Position numbers and translations under genes: made by a program | The notes under the pieces: generated by a model | What the model was told of the DNA's origin: nothing | The model's input: the letters and a program-made list of their open reading frames with translations, nothing else | Database searches by the model: none | From: a virus | Virus record (IMG/VR): IMGVR_UViG_3300020202_000163 | Span: 1 to 38,163 of that record | Strand: one strand, 5' to 3' | Length of the DNA stretch: 38,163 bases | Part shown: one piece after another, positions 13,934 to 20,658 of the stretch | Position numbering within the stretch: position 1 is the first letter of the stretch | Layout of the letters: every line of letters begins with the position of its first letter

Positions 13934-14076
13934 ACAGGCATAGCAGCAGTGTGAATGTGAGATGCTGCGAAAATAGCCCGCCACAAGGGCCGCAAACGCT
14001 GTGTGTGAGCGGGTCCTCCCGACGGGGGGGTAGTACGGGGGTCAGGTCTCCGACCGCGGTGTCCGGCTCTATGTGA
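13930..14076 (+). CDS. Weak 48-residue frame in G-rich gap
   Basis: GTG 13930 overlaps the loader stop, and the frame runs to TGA 14074-14076. The peptide is Ser/Gly/Arg-rich with two adjacent Cys and no recognisable fold. The DNA includes a run of seven G at about 14025-14031 and a CCTCCC/GGGGGG hairpin. The whole 13934-14137 gap shows no better gene. It may be a decayed gene or a structured DNA site. Confidence 0.25.
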   Translation: MNRHSSSVNVRCCENSPPQGPQTLCVSGSSRRGGSTGVRSPTAVSGSM

Positions 14077-14137
14077 CCTCGATTTCTGCACTCTTACAAC
14101 GGAATGATGCACCACGAGTGAACGGGAGAGACGCAAA

Positions 14138-14542
14138 GTGAGCTGGATTGACTACATCGGATGCTTCGCGGTGCTGTCTGTTCTGAGCCTGGGGTTTCTG
14201 GACATCTGCCGGGCTGTGACGCTGTTCATTCACTCGAAAACGCTGGGCAACACCGCACGATTACGCCAGGACGTTCCGACACCGCACCCGATTCCACCAG
14301 CCGCACCGCCGCCACAGCCAACGCCAGCGAACCCACTCAAGTTATGGGAAACGGTTCATGTTATCGCACCGAAACTGACCGACGCGGAAGCTCATGAAAC
14401 GGTGGAATGTCGAGTGGTTGGCATTACGCGACGCAAGGACGGCGTTCTGACTTTAAAGCTTTGGGATGCGGAGAAAGCGGAGGCTTCAATAAAGGCCGCC
14501 CGAGAGGAGACGAGACGTGTCGATCAACCAACACGAAATTAA
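14138..14542 (+). CDS. Single-pass membrane protein, unknown
   Basis: This is a 134-residue protein starting at GTG 14138 with CGGGAGA upstream. A membrane segment near the N-terminus (YIGCFAVLSVLSLGFLDIC) is followed by a Pro/Ala-rich linker (HPIPPAAPPPQPTPANP) and a small C-terminal domain of about 60 residues with strand-rich character (TVECRVVGITRRKDGVLTLKL). The topology suggests a membrane-anchored cytoplasmic domain. No family is recognised. It overlaps the ParB-like gene by 26 bp. Confidence 0.65.
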   Translation: MSWIDYIGCFAVLSVLSLGFLDICRAVTLFIHSKTLGNTARLRQDVPTPHPIPPAAPPPQPTPANPLKLWETVHVIAPKLTDAEAHETVECRVVGITRRKDGVLTLKLWDAEKAEASIKAAREETRRVDQPTRN

Positions 14543-15200
14543 GCGGATGCCGCTCTCTAAGCTGAAGCCGGCGGCGTACAACCCGCGGCAGATCAGCGAC
14601 GGAGCCATGTCCGGCCTGAAGGCGTCGCTCAAACGCTTCGGACTGGTGCAGCCGCTCGTGCTCAACAAACGCACGGGCAATCTGGTCGGCGGTCATCAGC
14701 GATACAAGGCGCTGGTCGATCAGGGCGTCAAGGAGGCCGACGTCGTCGTCGTGGATCTTCCAGAGACGGAAGAAAAGGCGCTCAACATGACGCTGAACAA
14801 CCCCGAGATACAGGGCGAGTTCACCGCGGGCGCGCTCGACATCCTCGCATCGATCGAGATGGACGCGCCGGACCTCGCGGACGACACGCTGTTGTCGACG
14901 CTGAAGAAGACGCTCGGCGCCGAAGACTTCGAGACCGACGGCGCGGAGGAAGGCGACGACAAACCCGTCGAGGGTGAGAAGACGATCCCCGAGATGGAGC
15001 TCAAGCCATTCGAGCACTTCGACTACATCCTCGTGGTCGCGAACAACGTTCAGGACTGGAACTATCTCTGCGAGCGGCTGGGCATCGCGAAGGTTGACGC
15101 GACGGTCGCGGGGCTGGCGAAGAAAGTCAGGAAGATCGGTCTCGGGCGGGCGATCTACGCGAGCAAGCTGGTCGAGCTGCTGGAGGGCAAACCGAAATGA
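14517..15200 (+). CDS. ParB-like nuclease-domain protein
   Basis: This is a 227-residue protein with GAGGAG before GTG 14517. Residues 10-100 are a ParB/Srx-type domain: LSKLKPAAYNPRQISD, LKASLKRFGLVQPLVLNKR and NLVGGHQRYKALVDQGV. The GGHQR box is the nucleotide-binding motif of this fold. An acidic linker (TDGAEEGDDKPVEGEK) joins a C-terminal domain (FEHFDYILVVANNVQDWNYL) seen in many phage ParB-like proteins. Such genes often accompany phage DNA methyltransferases or terminases. The only methyltransferase trace here is the remnant at 12016. Confidence 0.85.
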   Translation: MSINQHEIKRMPLSKLKPAAYNPRQISDGAMSGLKASLKRFGLVQPLVLNKRTGNLVGGHQRYKALVDQGVKEADVVVVDLPETEEKALNMTLNNPEIQGEFTAGALDILASIEMDAPDLADDTLLSTLKKTLGAEDFETDGAEEGDDKPVEGEKTIPEMELKPFEHFDYILVVANNVQDWNYLCERLGIAKVDATVAGLAKKVRKIGLGRAIYASKLVELLEGKPK

Positions 15201-15568
15201 CCACTCCCGCCCTTCCCGCGCCGCTGCCGCCGAGATGCGAGCTAATAAAGCGCAAGAGCATCAACGGCCATAAGGTCCAAGTGCTTGAGGTTGAAGGCGT
15301 ATTTGAAGTCGTGCTCTCTGATTTCAAATGCTGGCAAGGTTGGGACAGCAAACTAGCCAAGCGGTTGCGCCCGCTAATCGGAGCATACTTCGCAGAGGCT
15401 TGGAGTGCCGAGTATCGGCGATGCAACAAACACGTTTGGAAATGGTACGGCGAATCCCGAAGCGAATGCGCTAAGTGGGAGCGAAAAACGCGAGCCGCTT
15501 GTGCTGCCAGTGACGCTTGGCGCTCGTGGTCCCGTCAGGCAGAGGCGAAGGAGGGAGGCGAGAGATGA
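15197..15568 (+). CDS. Small array protein, unknown
   Basis: This is a 123-residue protein, start ATG 15197 coupled to the ParB-like gene, with GGAGGG 9 bases upstream. The N-terminal PAPLPPRCE segment recurs in the protein at 15917, and the C-terminal WSRQAEAKEGGER recurs at 16213-16513. The middle is unique, with many Trp and Lys (CWQGWDSKLAKRLRP). It is the first of a series of small genes with shared ends. No function can be assigned. Confidence 0.7.
   Translation: MTTPALPAPLPPRCELIKRKSINGHKVQVLEVEGVFEVVLSDFKCWQGWDSKLAKRLRPLIGAYFAEAWSAEYRRCNKHVWKWYGESRSECAKWERKTRAACAASDAWRSWSRQAEAKEGGER
15531..15549 (+). repeat. Array 3'-end repeat A, copy 1
   Basis: CCCGTCAGGCAGAGGCGAA, at the end of the first array gene. 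Identical 19-mers occur at 16224-16242 and 16476-16494. This copy and the third continue in near identity through GGAGGGAGGCGA(G/A)AGATGA, so the repeat supplies the C-terminus, the ribosome site and the next start. Confidence 0.85.
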
Positions 15569-15750
15569 AAGAGAACGAAGCTAACGACATGCGCTGCATC
15601 GCCAGCGAAATCATCATCAAGCTTATGGAGGCGGGCCAATGGGAGCAGCTTTGGCTACTTCAGCGGCACGCGACTAGTGCGCTGGAGCGAAAGCCGAAAG
15701 AGATTGAGCTTTTTGCCGCTCGCCAGCACGGGGAGGGCGGGAAGCGGTGA
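15565..15750 (+). CDS. Small array protein, unknown
   Basis: This is a 61-residue helical protein (MRCIASEIIIKLMEAGQWEQ) with start ATG 15565 coupled to the previous stop and AGGGAGG just upstream. Its last residues, ARQHGEGGKR, lie in repeat B and are nearly the same as the end of the gene at 16510. Unknown function. Confidence 0.65.
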   Translation: MKENEANDMRCIASEIIIKLMEAGQWEQLWLLQRHATSALERKPKEIELFAARQHGEGGKR

Positions 15751-15751
15751 G
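15721..15751 (+). repeat. Array 3'-end repeat B, copy 1
   Basis: A 31-bp block covering the C-terminus, stop and next GTG start. It matches 16657-16687 with one mismatch. Key part: GGGGAGGGCGGGAAGCGGTG. Confidence 0.8.
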
Positions 15752-15920
15752 CAGAGACATCTACAAGCACACGCTGGCCACTGGGCCCGTTAGCCAAGTT
15801 TACGGTATTCCAGTCGAATACGGACGCGGTGGCGGATGCGGGCATTATGGCTGCCGCATTTGTTATCCACGAAAGCGCGTTCATCCACCACGTGACAAGT
15901 ACGACAAGGAGCCCGCATGA
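15747..15920 (+). CDS. 57-residue Cys-rich mini-protein
   Basis: GTG 15747 overlaps the upstream stop (GTGA) inside repeat B, and the frame ends at TGA 15918-15920, overlapping the next ATG. The peptide contains GGGCGHYGCRICYPRKR: three Cys and a His within nine residues, suited to bind zinc or another metal. Both ends are coupled to neighbours, which supports a real gene. Function unknown. Confidence 0.55.
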   Translation: MSRDIYKHTLATGPVSQVYGIPVEYGRGGGCGHYGCRICYPRKRVHPPRDKYDKEPA

Positions 15921-15938
15921 CCCCGACCCCACCCGCGC
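15912..15938 (+). repeat. Array 5'-end repeat C, copy 1
   Basis: This 27-bp block around the ATG at 15917 is identical to 16791-16817 and encodes the opening MTPTPPA in both genes. The following bases (15932-15956) also match 15215-15239 with one mismatch, linking three gene starts. Confidence 0.85.
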
Positions 15939-16258
15939 CGCTGCCGCCGAGGTGCGCGTTCATCTACGAACACGGTGGCGAGCACTTCAGCGTGTTACCC
16001 GGCGAGAACCTTGGCGCTCCACTCGATTGGGAGCATGAACGAAAGTCGCCAAAAGCTCTGACGCGCCGTGAGGTTGTCGGTGCGTGCGTTGCAATGGCGT
16101 GGCTGGACGAAGCAGAGCAGCGAAACGCTCGCATGTACGCCACCGACGACGAAGACGAGAATATCACGCTTTACGAGCTAGCCGAAGAGGCATACGCGCA
16201 CGCCGCCGCTTGGCGTCGCTGGTCCCGTCAGGCAGAGGCGAAATCAAAGGAGGAATAA
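15917..16258 (+). CDS. Small array protein, unknown
   Basis: This is a 113-residue protein, ATG 15917 in repeat C. Its N-terminus MTPTPPAPLPPRC is shared in parts with the proteins at 15197 and 16796, and its C-terminus RRWSRQAEAK is shared with the protein at 15197. The central part (REVVGACVAMAWLDEAEQ, then a Tyr/Glu/Asp-rich helix) is unrelated, so the gene looks like a new core between borrowed ends. Unknown function. Confidence 0.7.
   Translation: MTPTPPAPLPPRCAFIYEHGGEHFSVLPGENLGAPLDWEHERKSPKALTRREVVGACVAMAWLDEAEQRNARMYATDDEDENITLYELAEEAYAHAAAWRRWSRQAEAKSKEE
16224..16242 (+). repeat. Array 3'-end repeat A, copy 2
   Basis: Identical 19-mer to 15531-15549. Beyond it the sequence differs but still gives AAAGGAGG before the next gene. 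Confidence 0.8.
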
Positions 16259-16261
16259 GTT

Positions 16262-16513
16262 ATGGGCGAATTACTGACTTGGATGTGGGATGGACAGAAG
16301 CGCGTTCTAAAGGCATTGCTGCCCGATCCGTACCGAATCGAAATTGAGAAGCAGCGCGGGCCAGCGGACGAGGAGAAGTGGGAAGTCTTCACCGTCGTCA
16401 ATAACCGGATTGCTGGCGAATACTTCGAGTGTCTTCACGATGCCATGAACTATGCCCAGCGTTTCTATACTCAAGCCCGTCAGGCAGAGGCGAAGGAGGG
16501 AGGCGAAAGATGA
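16262..16513 (+). CDS. Small array protein, unknown
   Basis: This is an 83-residue protein from ATG 16262 with AAAGGAGG 8 bases upstream, in the tail of the previous gene. It begins with a Trp-rich amphipathic helix and ends in QARQAEAKEGGER, encoded by repeat A. The pattern EKWEVFTVVNNRIAGEYFECLHDAMNYAQRF resembles small phage proteins with a short beta sheet and helix. Function unknown. Confidence 0.65.
   Translation: MGELLTWMWDGQKRVLKALLPDPYRIEIEKQRGPADEEKWEVFTVVNNRIAGEYFECLHDAMNYAQRFYTQARQAEAKEGGER
16476..16494 (+). repeat. Array 3'-end repeat A, copy 3
   Basis: Identical 19-mer to 15531-15549. The match with copy 1 continues through the ribosome site to the next ATG (16510). Confidence 0.85.
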
Positions 16514-16686
16514 TCGAGCGATTCTGGCAAGCATTGAACACGTCCAGACTAAACCGGAGCATCATTGACGACGTAATTTTAATCGGCGGTGTGCTTACGA
16601 TCATTGCCGCCATAGCGGGCATTGGCATTCTTTATCTTTGGTTGGCCGGGAAAGTTCGCCAGCGCGGGGAGGGCGGGAAGCGGTGA
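16510..16686 (+). CDS. Small membrane protein of the array
   Basis: This 58-residue protein has start ATG 16510 coupled to the previous stop. One membrane segment is clear (VILIGGVLTIIAAIAGIGIL, continuing YLWLAG), with a short N-terminal helix and a basic tail VRQRGEGGKR encoded by repeat B. Possible roles such as a holin-like or exclusion peptide are only suggested by size and topology. Confidence 0.6.
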   Translation: MIERFWQALNTSRLNRSIIDDVILIGGVLTIIAAIAGIGILYLWLAGKVRQRGEGGKR

Positions 16687-16687
16687 G
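16657..16687 (+). repeat. Array 3'-end repeat B, copy 2
   Basis: One mismatch in 31 bp with 15721-15751. It again spans the end of one gene and the GTG start of the next. Confidence 0.8.
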
Positions 16688-16784
16688 TAAGCACGAATAC
16701 GACATCGGACAGAATCTAGGTTGCGCATTGATGACCATCGCCGTGTGTGCGGTGCTAATCGTGGCAATCATCTACAGTCACTAG
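16683..16784 (+). CDS. 33-residue membrane peptide
   Basis: GTG 16683 overlaps the upstream stop (GTGA), and the frame ends at TAG 16782-16784. After a short hydrophilic start it is one hydrophobic helix (LMTIAVCAVLIVAIIYS). A coupled start and a well-formed membrane segment support a real micro-protein, but it is too short to be sure. Confidence 0.45.
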   Translation: MSKHEYDIGQNLGCALMTIAVCAVLIVAIIYSH

Positions 16785-16790
16785 GAGCCA

Positions 16791-16817
16791 CCCGCATGAC
16801 CCCGACCCCACCCGCGC
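16791..16817 (+). repeat. Array 5'-end repeat C, copy 2
   Basis: Identical over 27 bp to 15912-15938, around the ATG at 16796. Confidence 0.85.
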
Positions 16818-17095
16818 GGAGCGAGGCAAGAACCGAAGGGGAGACAATCAGCCTCACGACCGCGAGCACGAATGATGTGACTCCGTGGCCGGTGATTCGC
16901 CTTGAGTGCATCAAGAGCCTTGGCTACGCGATGATGTACATGGAGTATCTGCATCCCGACGTGAACTTTGAAGGGCAGCGCGAAGCTGTCGAAGGGCTTT
17001 GCGAAGAATTGCACCGGAACCGCAATCTGGACTGCCAAGCGTATTGGCAGCACTTCAAGGAAGTCATCGACAACGAAATCGAGAACATGTGCTAG
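16796..17095 (+). CDS. Small array protein, unknown
   Basis: This is a 99-residue protein from ATG 16796 with AGGAG upstream. The first seven residues MTPTPPA come from repeat C. A disordered stretch follows, then a helical domain (ALGYAMMYME-like segment, EGQREAVEGLCEELHR, then FKEVIDNEIENMC). No family is recognised. Confidence 0.65.
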   Translation: MTPTPPARSEARTEGETISLTTASTNDVTPWPVIRLECIKSLGYAMMYMEYLHPDVNFEGQREAVEGLCEELHRNRNLDCQAYWQHFKEVIDNEIENMC

Positions 17096-17111
17096 CGGAG
17101 GCCCGCGCCCA

Positions 17112-17354
17112 ATGACCACGCAGGGGAAGAGCGTTGAAGACCGTGAGCGACTGATAAGCCTGCTCTCGGAGAGCCTGATTGAAATGGTTGCGCAGCATTG
17201 TACGTCCGGTGCTGCTGGCAAGCTGGACAGCATGTCTCTATCTGCGAACGCACGAGCAATGAGACTGCTCGCCAGCTTGGGGCATCTGAAGGTGACGGCT
17301 GAATATGGCCGTCGCGTGATGGCTGAATGGAACGACACGGAGGCCCGCCCATGA
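17112..17354 (+). CDS. Small helical array protein, unknown
   Basis: This is an 80-residue protein from ATG 17112, with GCGGAGG about 11 bases upstream. It looks all-helical (ERLISLLSESLIEMVAQHC, ANARAMRLLASLGHLKV). Its stop overlaps the next ATG. Function unknown. Confidence 0.65.
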   Translation: MTTQGKSVEDRERLISLLSESLIEMVAQHCTSGAAGKLDSMSLSANARAMRLLASLGHLKVTAEYGRRVMAEWNDTEARP

Positions 17355-17584
17355 GCGACGCAGCGCCAGAATTGAAACCATTACCAGACCACGGCGATTT
17401 GATGCCGTTCGCCGATTGGCTGGAGTCTGTGAACGACGGCTTCTTCATCGACTACGACGGCCACGGCCACATGGCTACCAAAGACGGCTATAGCCCCAAG
17501 CACCCCGTCTATCCTTCACAATGGAAGAATAAAGTCGAACGCTGGCCTGCATGGGCAACACACGTGGTTTGGTACAACCGATAG
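17351..17584 (+). CDS. Small array protein, unknown
   Basis: This is a 77-residue protein, ATG 17351 coupled to the previous stop. It opens MSDAAPE; the same ATGAGCGACGCAGCG start is used by the gene at 17596. The body is rich in Trp, Tyr, His and Asp (FFIDYDGHGHMATKDGY). Function unknown. Confidence 0.65.
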   Translation: MSDAAPELKPLPDHGDLMPFADWLESVNDGFFIDYDGHGHMATKDGYSPKHPVYPSQWKNKVERWPAWATHVVWYNR

Positions 17585-17595
17585 GAGCTAGACGC

Positions 17596-17775
17596 ATGAG
17601 CGACGCAGCGAAGCGAAAGCGCCGTCGAATCAGCCGCGCAACCGCCATCGCGCTTTATCTCAAGGGCTGCACCGTCCTCGGACCCGACCGCAAAGAACTC
17701 AAGAACTACTTCGACATTCCGAAACGCGGACCTTTTTATTTCCCAGAACAGGAGCCTTACGAACGTGAGCGATAA
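17596..17775 (+). CDS. Small basic array protein, unknown
   Basis: This is a 59-residue protein, ATG 17596 with TAGGAGC upstream. It opens MSDAAKRKRRR and is strongly basic, so it may bind nucleic acid. It overlaps the next gene by 11 bp. Confidence 0.6.
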   Translation: MSDAAKRKRRRISRATAIALYLKGCTVLGPDRKELKNYFDIPKRGPFYFPEQEPYERER

Positions 17776-18043
17776 GAGCGACGCAGCGAAGCAGGAGCGT
17801 TACTACACGGTCCACGACAGCGGCAATGACATGTATCTGATCGTGGACCGCAAGCACGAGGAATGTATCGCCACGTGCGTGAATCAGTGCCACGCGAATA
17901 CCCTTGCTGGCGTGCTCAACGACTATGAGCCAATGCGCGATGGACTGGAGTGGTACGCAAAGCCAGAGAGTTACGTCGAAGACGGCGAAGACTGGAAACT
18001 CGCCAAGGCCATCATCCACGAACGCCCGAGGAGACAGCTATGA
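17765..18043 (+). CDS. Small array protein, unknown
   Basis: This is a 92-residue protein, GTG 17765. It opens MSDKSDAAKQE, and its GCAGCGAAGCAGGAGC stretch (17783-17798) is repeated at the start of the next gene (18046-18061). The centre has CIATCVNQCHA, and the rest suggests a small alpha/beta domain (YYTVHDSGNDMYLIVDR). Coupled to the next ATG. Function unknown. Confidence 0.65.
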   Translation: MSDKSDAAKQERYYTVHDSGNDMYLIVDRKHEECIATCVNQCHANTLAGVLNDYEPMRDGLEWYAKPESYVEDGEDWKLAKAIIHERPRRQL

Positions 18044-19599
18044 GCGCAGCGAAGCAGGAGCAGCAGGTGCCGGTTGACATCTTACGAAACGCATTGCAGG
18101 AGATTCGCAACAGCGCGCACCGCCATAGCGCGTGGTGGGCTTCAGAATTGGCTGTTAAGGCACTGACGGAATACTCGCACGCCGCCGCCCACTGCGCCGC
18201 AGAGCAGCAGCAACACATCTGTGGACTGGAAGGCTTTAACCCAGCTGTCGATACGTGCCGTGGCTGTGCACACAAGAAAGGAAGCCATGTACTGCAAAGC
18301 GTGCCCAAACCGGAAGTGCGCGGATTGCCCGACAGTGCCGTGGTATCGACAACTGATTCGACACCTGCACGAGATTCACTGGAACTTCCACAGGCGAGCC
18401 AAGGGCATGATGAACCGCACGATGCCAAAGCCGGAGAAGTGAAAGAGAACTTGCGCGAACTGGAAATCATCATCGACAGGGTGACAGACGGGCGCGAACG
18501 TGATGAGTGCTTCCAGCTAATCGACGCGATCCGTGCGCGCCTCGCCGCAGAGCAGCAGTTGGTCCCGATCTCAGACAAGACGATGCTCCAAGCCGCCGAG
18601 ATGGACAAGACTGCATTGCGCCAGCAGGTTGCCCGCCTTGAGGATGAGGCATCAATGCTGCGGCAAACGGTAAAGCGCCTCGCCGCAGAGCAGGGGCGAG
18701 AGCGGGAAAGCACAATCGTCGGCAGCAAAGTCATTTCAAAGCCTGGAGCGGCAATAGAAGTGACACAGATAAAGCTTTCCGAGAAAGCGCGGCGAGCATT
18801 GACGACGTGTGCACCGCTGATTCCCGCCGCCCGCCCCGCCTCGCCCGAAGCGGAGCAGAAGGCAAAAAACGGCGTGTCATGTACGTGCGAATCTCCAATA
18901 CCAATACTCGGACTATTTAAGCACGAGCCGGAGCAATTCCGCTGCGCTCGATGCCAACGTGTTACGGACGCTGAGCCAGTCGGCTGCTGCGAGAGTGACA
19001 AGCATGACTTTAACGCCTTATCGGGTGAGTTGGAGTGTCGCAAGTGCGGATACAAGCCGTATCTCGACAAGCCGCCCGAAACGACGCATGAGCTTGGGCG
19101 AAATGTCTGTGATCCCGAGGACAAATCGCATCCACCCAAGGCTATCGGGATAGCTTCATCGCCCGCCCCTGACATCGCGCGGCTGAGGGAGCTGCTGACG
19201 AGAATCACCGAAGGCCCGTGGAGCCGAGAATACCTGCCGCGTCCATACACGGGCGCTCGTGTTGTCGGGCCAGAAGAGGCCGATGGTGTTGAAGAGTCGT
19301 GCAAGGTCGTCGTCGCGGAGCACTCCAGCGCATTCGACGCAGAGTTTATCGCGCTATCGCGTGTCGCCGTCCCATACTTTCTGGCGCACCTGGAGCTGGT
19401 TGAGCGAGAAAACAATCAATTTAGACAGGATTATGCCGCCCTGCTCGAGCGGCTGGAGAGGGCGGAGACGTTGCTGAAAGACATCTGGGCGCTGAAGCCT
19501 GATGTTCGCACCCACGAGAAGGAATGCGAGATGGGAAAGTTTAACGAGGACTGCATCACGTGCTGTGTCCGTAAGGCTCTTGGATGGGAGTGGAAGTAA
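18040..19599 (+). CDS. Large Ea22-like mosaic protein
   Basis: This 519-residue protein seems to be assembled from several small modules. A helical start (residues 1-55) is followed by a Cys/His pair (CGLEGF..TCRGC), a low-complexity part, a coiled-coil region with three AAEQ blocks (about residues 50, 168 and 214), two zinc-ribbon-like parts (FRCARC; ELECRKCGYK) and then an Ea22-like domain (LRELLTRITEGPW, DAEFIALSRVAVPYFL), the kind seen in lambda Ea22. A Cys-rich end (CEMGKFNEDCITCC) closes it. Ea22-like proteins are accessory phage proteins of unknown role. Start ATG 18040 overlaps the previous stop. The stretch 18287-18442 also reads well in another frame, so part of this frame may not be native. 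Confidence 0.65.
   Translation: MSAAKQEQQVPVDILRNALQEIRNSAHRHSAWWASELAVKALTEYSHAAAHCAAEQQQHICGLEGFNPAVDTCRGCAHKKGSHVLQSVPKPEVRGLPDSAVVSTTDSTPARDSLELPQASQGHDEPHDAKAGEVKENLRELEIIIDRVTDGRERDECFQLIDAIRARLAAEQQLVPISDKTMLQAAEMDKTALRQQVARLEDEASMLRQTVKRLAAEQGRERESTIVGSKVISKPGAAIEVTQIKLSEKARRALTTCAPLIPAARPASPEAEQKAKNGVSCTCESPIPILGLFKHEPEQFRCARCQRVTDAEPVGCCESDKHDFNALSGELECRKCGYKPYLDKPPETTHELGRNVCDPEDKSHPPKAIGIASSPAPDIARLRELLTRITEGPWSREYLPRPYTGARVVGPEEADGVEESCKVVVAEHSSAFDAEFIALSRVAVPYFLAHLELVERENNQFRQDYAALLERLERAETLLKDIWALKPDVRTHEKECEMGKFNEDCITCCVRKALGWEWK
18287..18442 (+). CDS. Nested 51-residue zinc-finger-like frame
   Basis: Inside the Ea22-like gene, in another frame, ATG 18287 is preceded by AAGGAAG and opens MYCKACPNRKCADCPTVPWY, then HLHEIHWNFHRRAKGM. 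Four Cys and later His residues are well spaced for a zinc site, and the peptide looks more protein-like than the host frame at the same place. It may be a real nested gene, or the mark of two frameshifts in an older fused gene. Confidence 0.45.
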   Translation: MYCKACPNRKCADCPTVPWYRQLIRHLHEIHWNFHRRAKGMMNRTMPKPEK

Positions 19600-19892
19600 T
19601 GAAGCGATACGACATTTACATTACTCCGGCTGAAGACCTTGCTTCAGAGGAAAGCGAAGACGGGGAGTGGGTGCAATGGGAAGATGTGCGCGCCCTGCTG
19701 GCCGAGCGGGAGCGGGTGAGGAAGCTCGTAGACGATAAGTGCCACGAGTACGACCTCATGCGAGAGCGCGGCAAGGGTACGTGGCCGGGGCCGAATTACG
19801 TCACGGACGAAGAATGGGCGCGACTTGGCGGAAAGCTGCATGCTTGGGAAGAGATGCGCGCCGCGCTCGAACGCATGAAAGCGGAGGGGTAG
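19599..19892 (+). CDS. Small helical array protein, unknown
   Basis: This is a 97-residue acidic helical protein. ATG 19599 shares one base with the previous TAA. The first part (MKRYDIYITPAEDL) and WVQWEDVRALLAERERVRKL resemble short coiled-coil proteins that often follow Ea22-like genes. Function unknown. Confidence 0.65.
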   Translation: MKRYDIYITPAEDLASEESEDGEWVQWEDVRALLAERERVRKLVDDKCHEYDLMRERGKGTWPGPNYVTDEEWARLGGKLHAWEEMRAALERMKAEG

Positions 19893-19896
19893 AGAG

Positions 19897-20658
19897 ATGA
19901 AACCAGGTATCACGATAATCATTCCATCCCGAAAACGTGCACAGAACATTCCGCACACGCTCGAGCTGCTGCCGTCGGCTCTGATCCTCGTGGACGAGTG
20001 CGAGAAAGCCGACTACGCGCGAGTCGTGCCGAAGGGCCAGCTCATCACGCATCCGGGGCTGAACTGCATTTCAAAGATCAGGAACTTCGCCCTCGACGCG
20101 GCAAAGACAGAGTGCGTCGTCATGAGCGACGATGACCTGAGCTGCGTGCGCGCGCTGGTCGGTCGCACTCAACGCAAGATCGTCGAGCCGGAGGCTATCC
20201 ACGCGATTCTGTGGTCGGCGTACATGTGTACGCGTGATCTCGGGCTCTCGCTGTTTTCGTTCTGCCGTGACGCGCGCTGGGCGATCATGAAGTACCTGCC
20301 GCACGACCCGTACAGCCTCAACGGTCCGGCCGCGGGATGCTTCGGAGTCATCGGCCGTAGGGTAAGATTCAACGAGGAACTGATCACACGCGAGGACGTA
20401 GACCTCACGCTGCAATCGCTGCTGAAGGACAGAATCACGCTCCACGATCGGCGCTTTTATTTCGACTACGGCCGCACGTGGCACGGCGCAGGCGGGAACC
20501 AGGGACGACGGACAAAGGCGAACGAGGCCGCGGACCTGAAGACAGTGAAAGACCGCTGGGGGGCGTACGTCAGTTTCAGCAATAAGGAACACGGCGACAA
20601 CGCTTCAATGTCGGTGCGCGTACCACGTAAGAACAAGGAACTCACGGACTGCTACTGA
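19897..20658 (+). CDS. GT-A glycosyltransferase, TET-associated-like
   Basis: This 253-residue protein has GGAGGGG before ATG 19897. It opens with ITIIIPSRKRAQNIPHTLEL and VDECEKADYA, then RNFALDAAKTECVVMSDDDLS, where the DDD should bind metal and a sugar nucleotide. Later GCFGVIGRRVRFNE and TREDVDLTLQSLLKDRI complete the pattern. This order recalls the TET-associated glycosyltransferase (TAGT) family of phages, predicted to add sugars to modified bases in DNA. No thymine or cytosine hydroxylase is visible in the window, so the acceptor is uncertain and could be protein or surface sugar. It lies just before the terminase genes. Confidence 0.7.
   Translation: MKPGITIIIPSRKRAQNIPHTLELLPSALILVDECEKADYARVVPKGQLITHPGLNCISKIRNFALDAAKTECVVMSDDDLSCVRALVGRTQRKIVEPEAIHAILWSAYMCTRDLGLSLFSFCRDARWAIMKYLPHDPYSLNGPAAGCFGVIGRRVRFNEELITREDVDLTLQSLLKDRITLHDRRFYFDYGRTWHGAGGNQGRRTKANEAADLKTVKDRWGAYVSFSNKEHGDNASMSVRVPRKNKELTDCY

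Noticed and set aside
13306-14076. Long plus-strand frame in another phase over the loader ATPase
   Set aside because: It overlaps the clear Walker-motif protein and is Arg/Ser/Gly-rich without a fold. Only the short tail after 13930 was kept as a weak frame.
15200-17800. CRISPR-like array suggested by repeated blocks
   Set aside because: Repeats are at gene ends with irregular spacing of hundreds of bases and contain start and stop signals. No regular spacers are present.
18012-19415. Long minus-strand frame opposite the Ea22-like gene
   Set aside because: Ser/Arg/Cys-rich shadow sequence with no start signal and no domain. The plus strand fits the operon.
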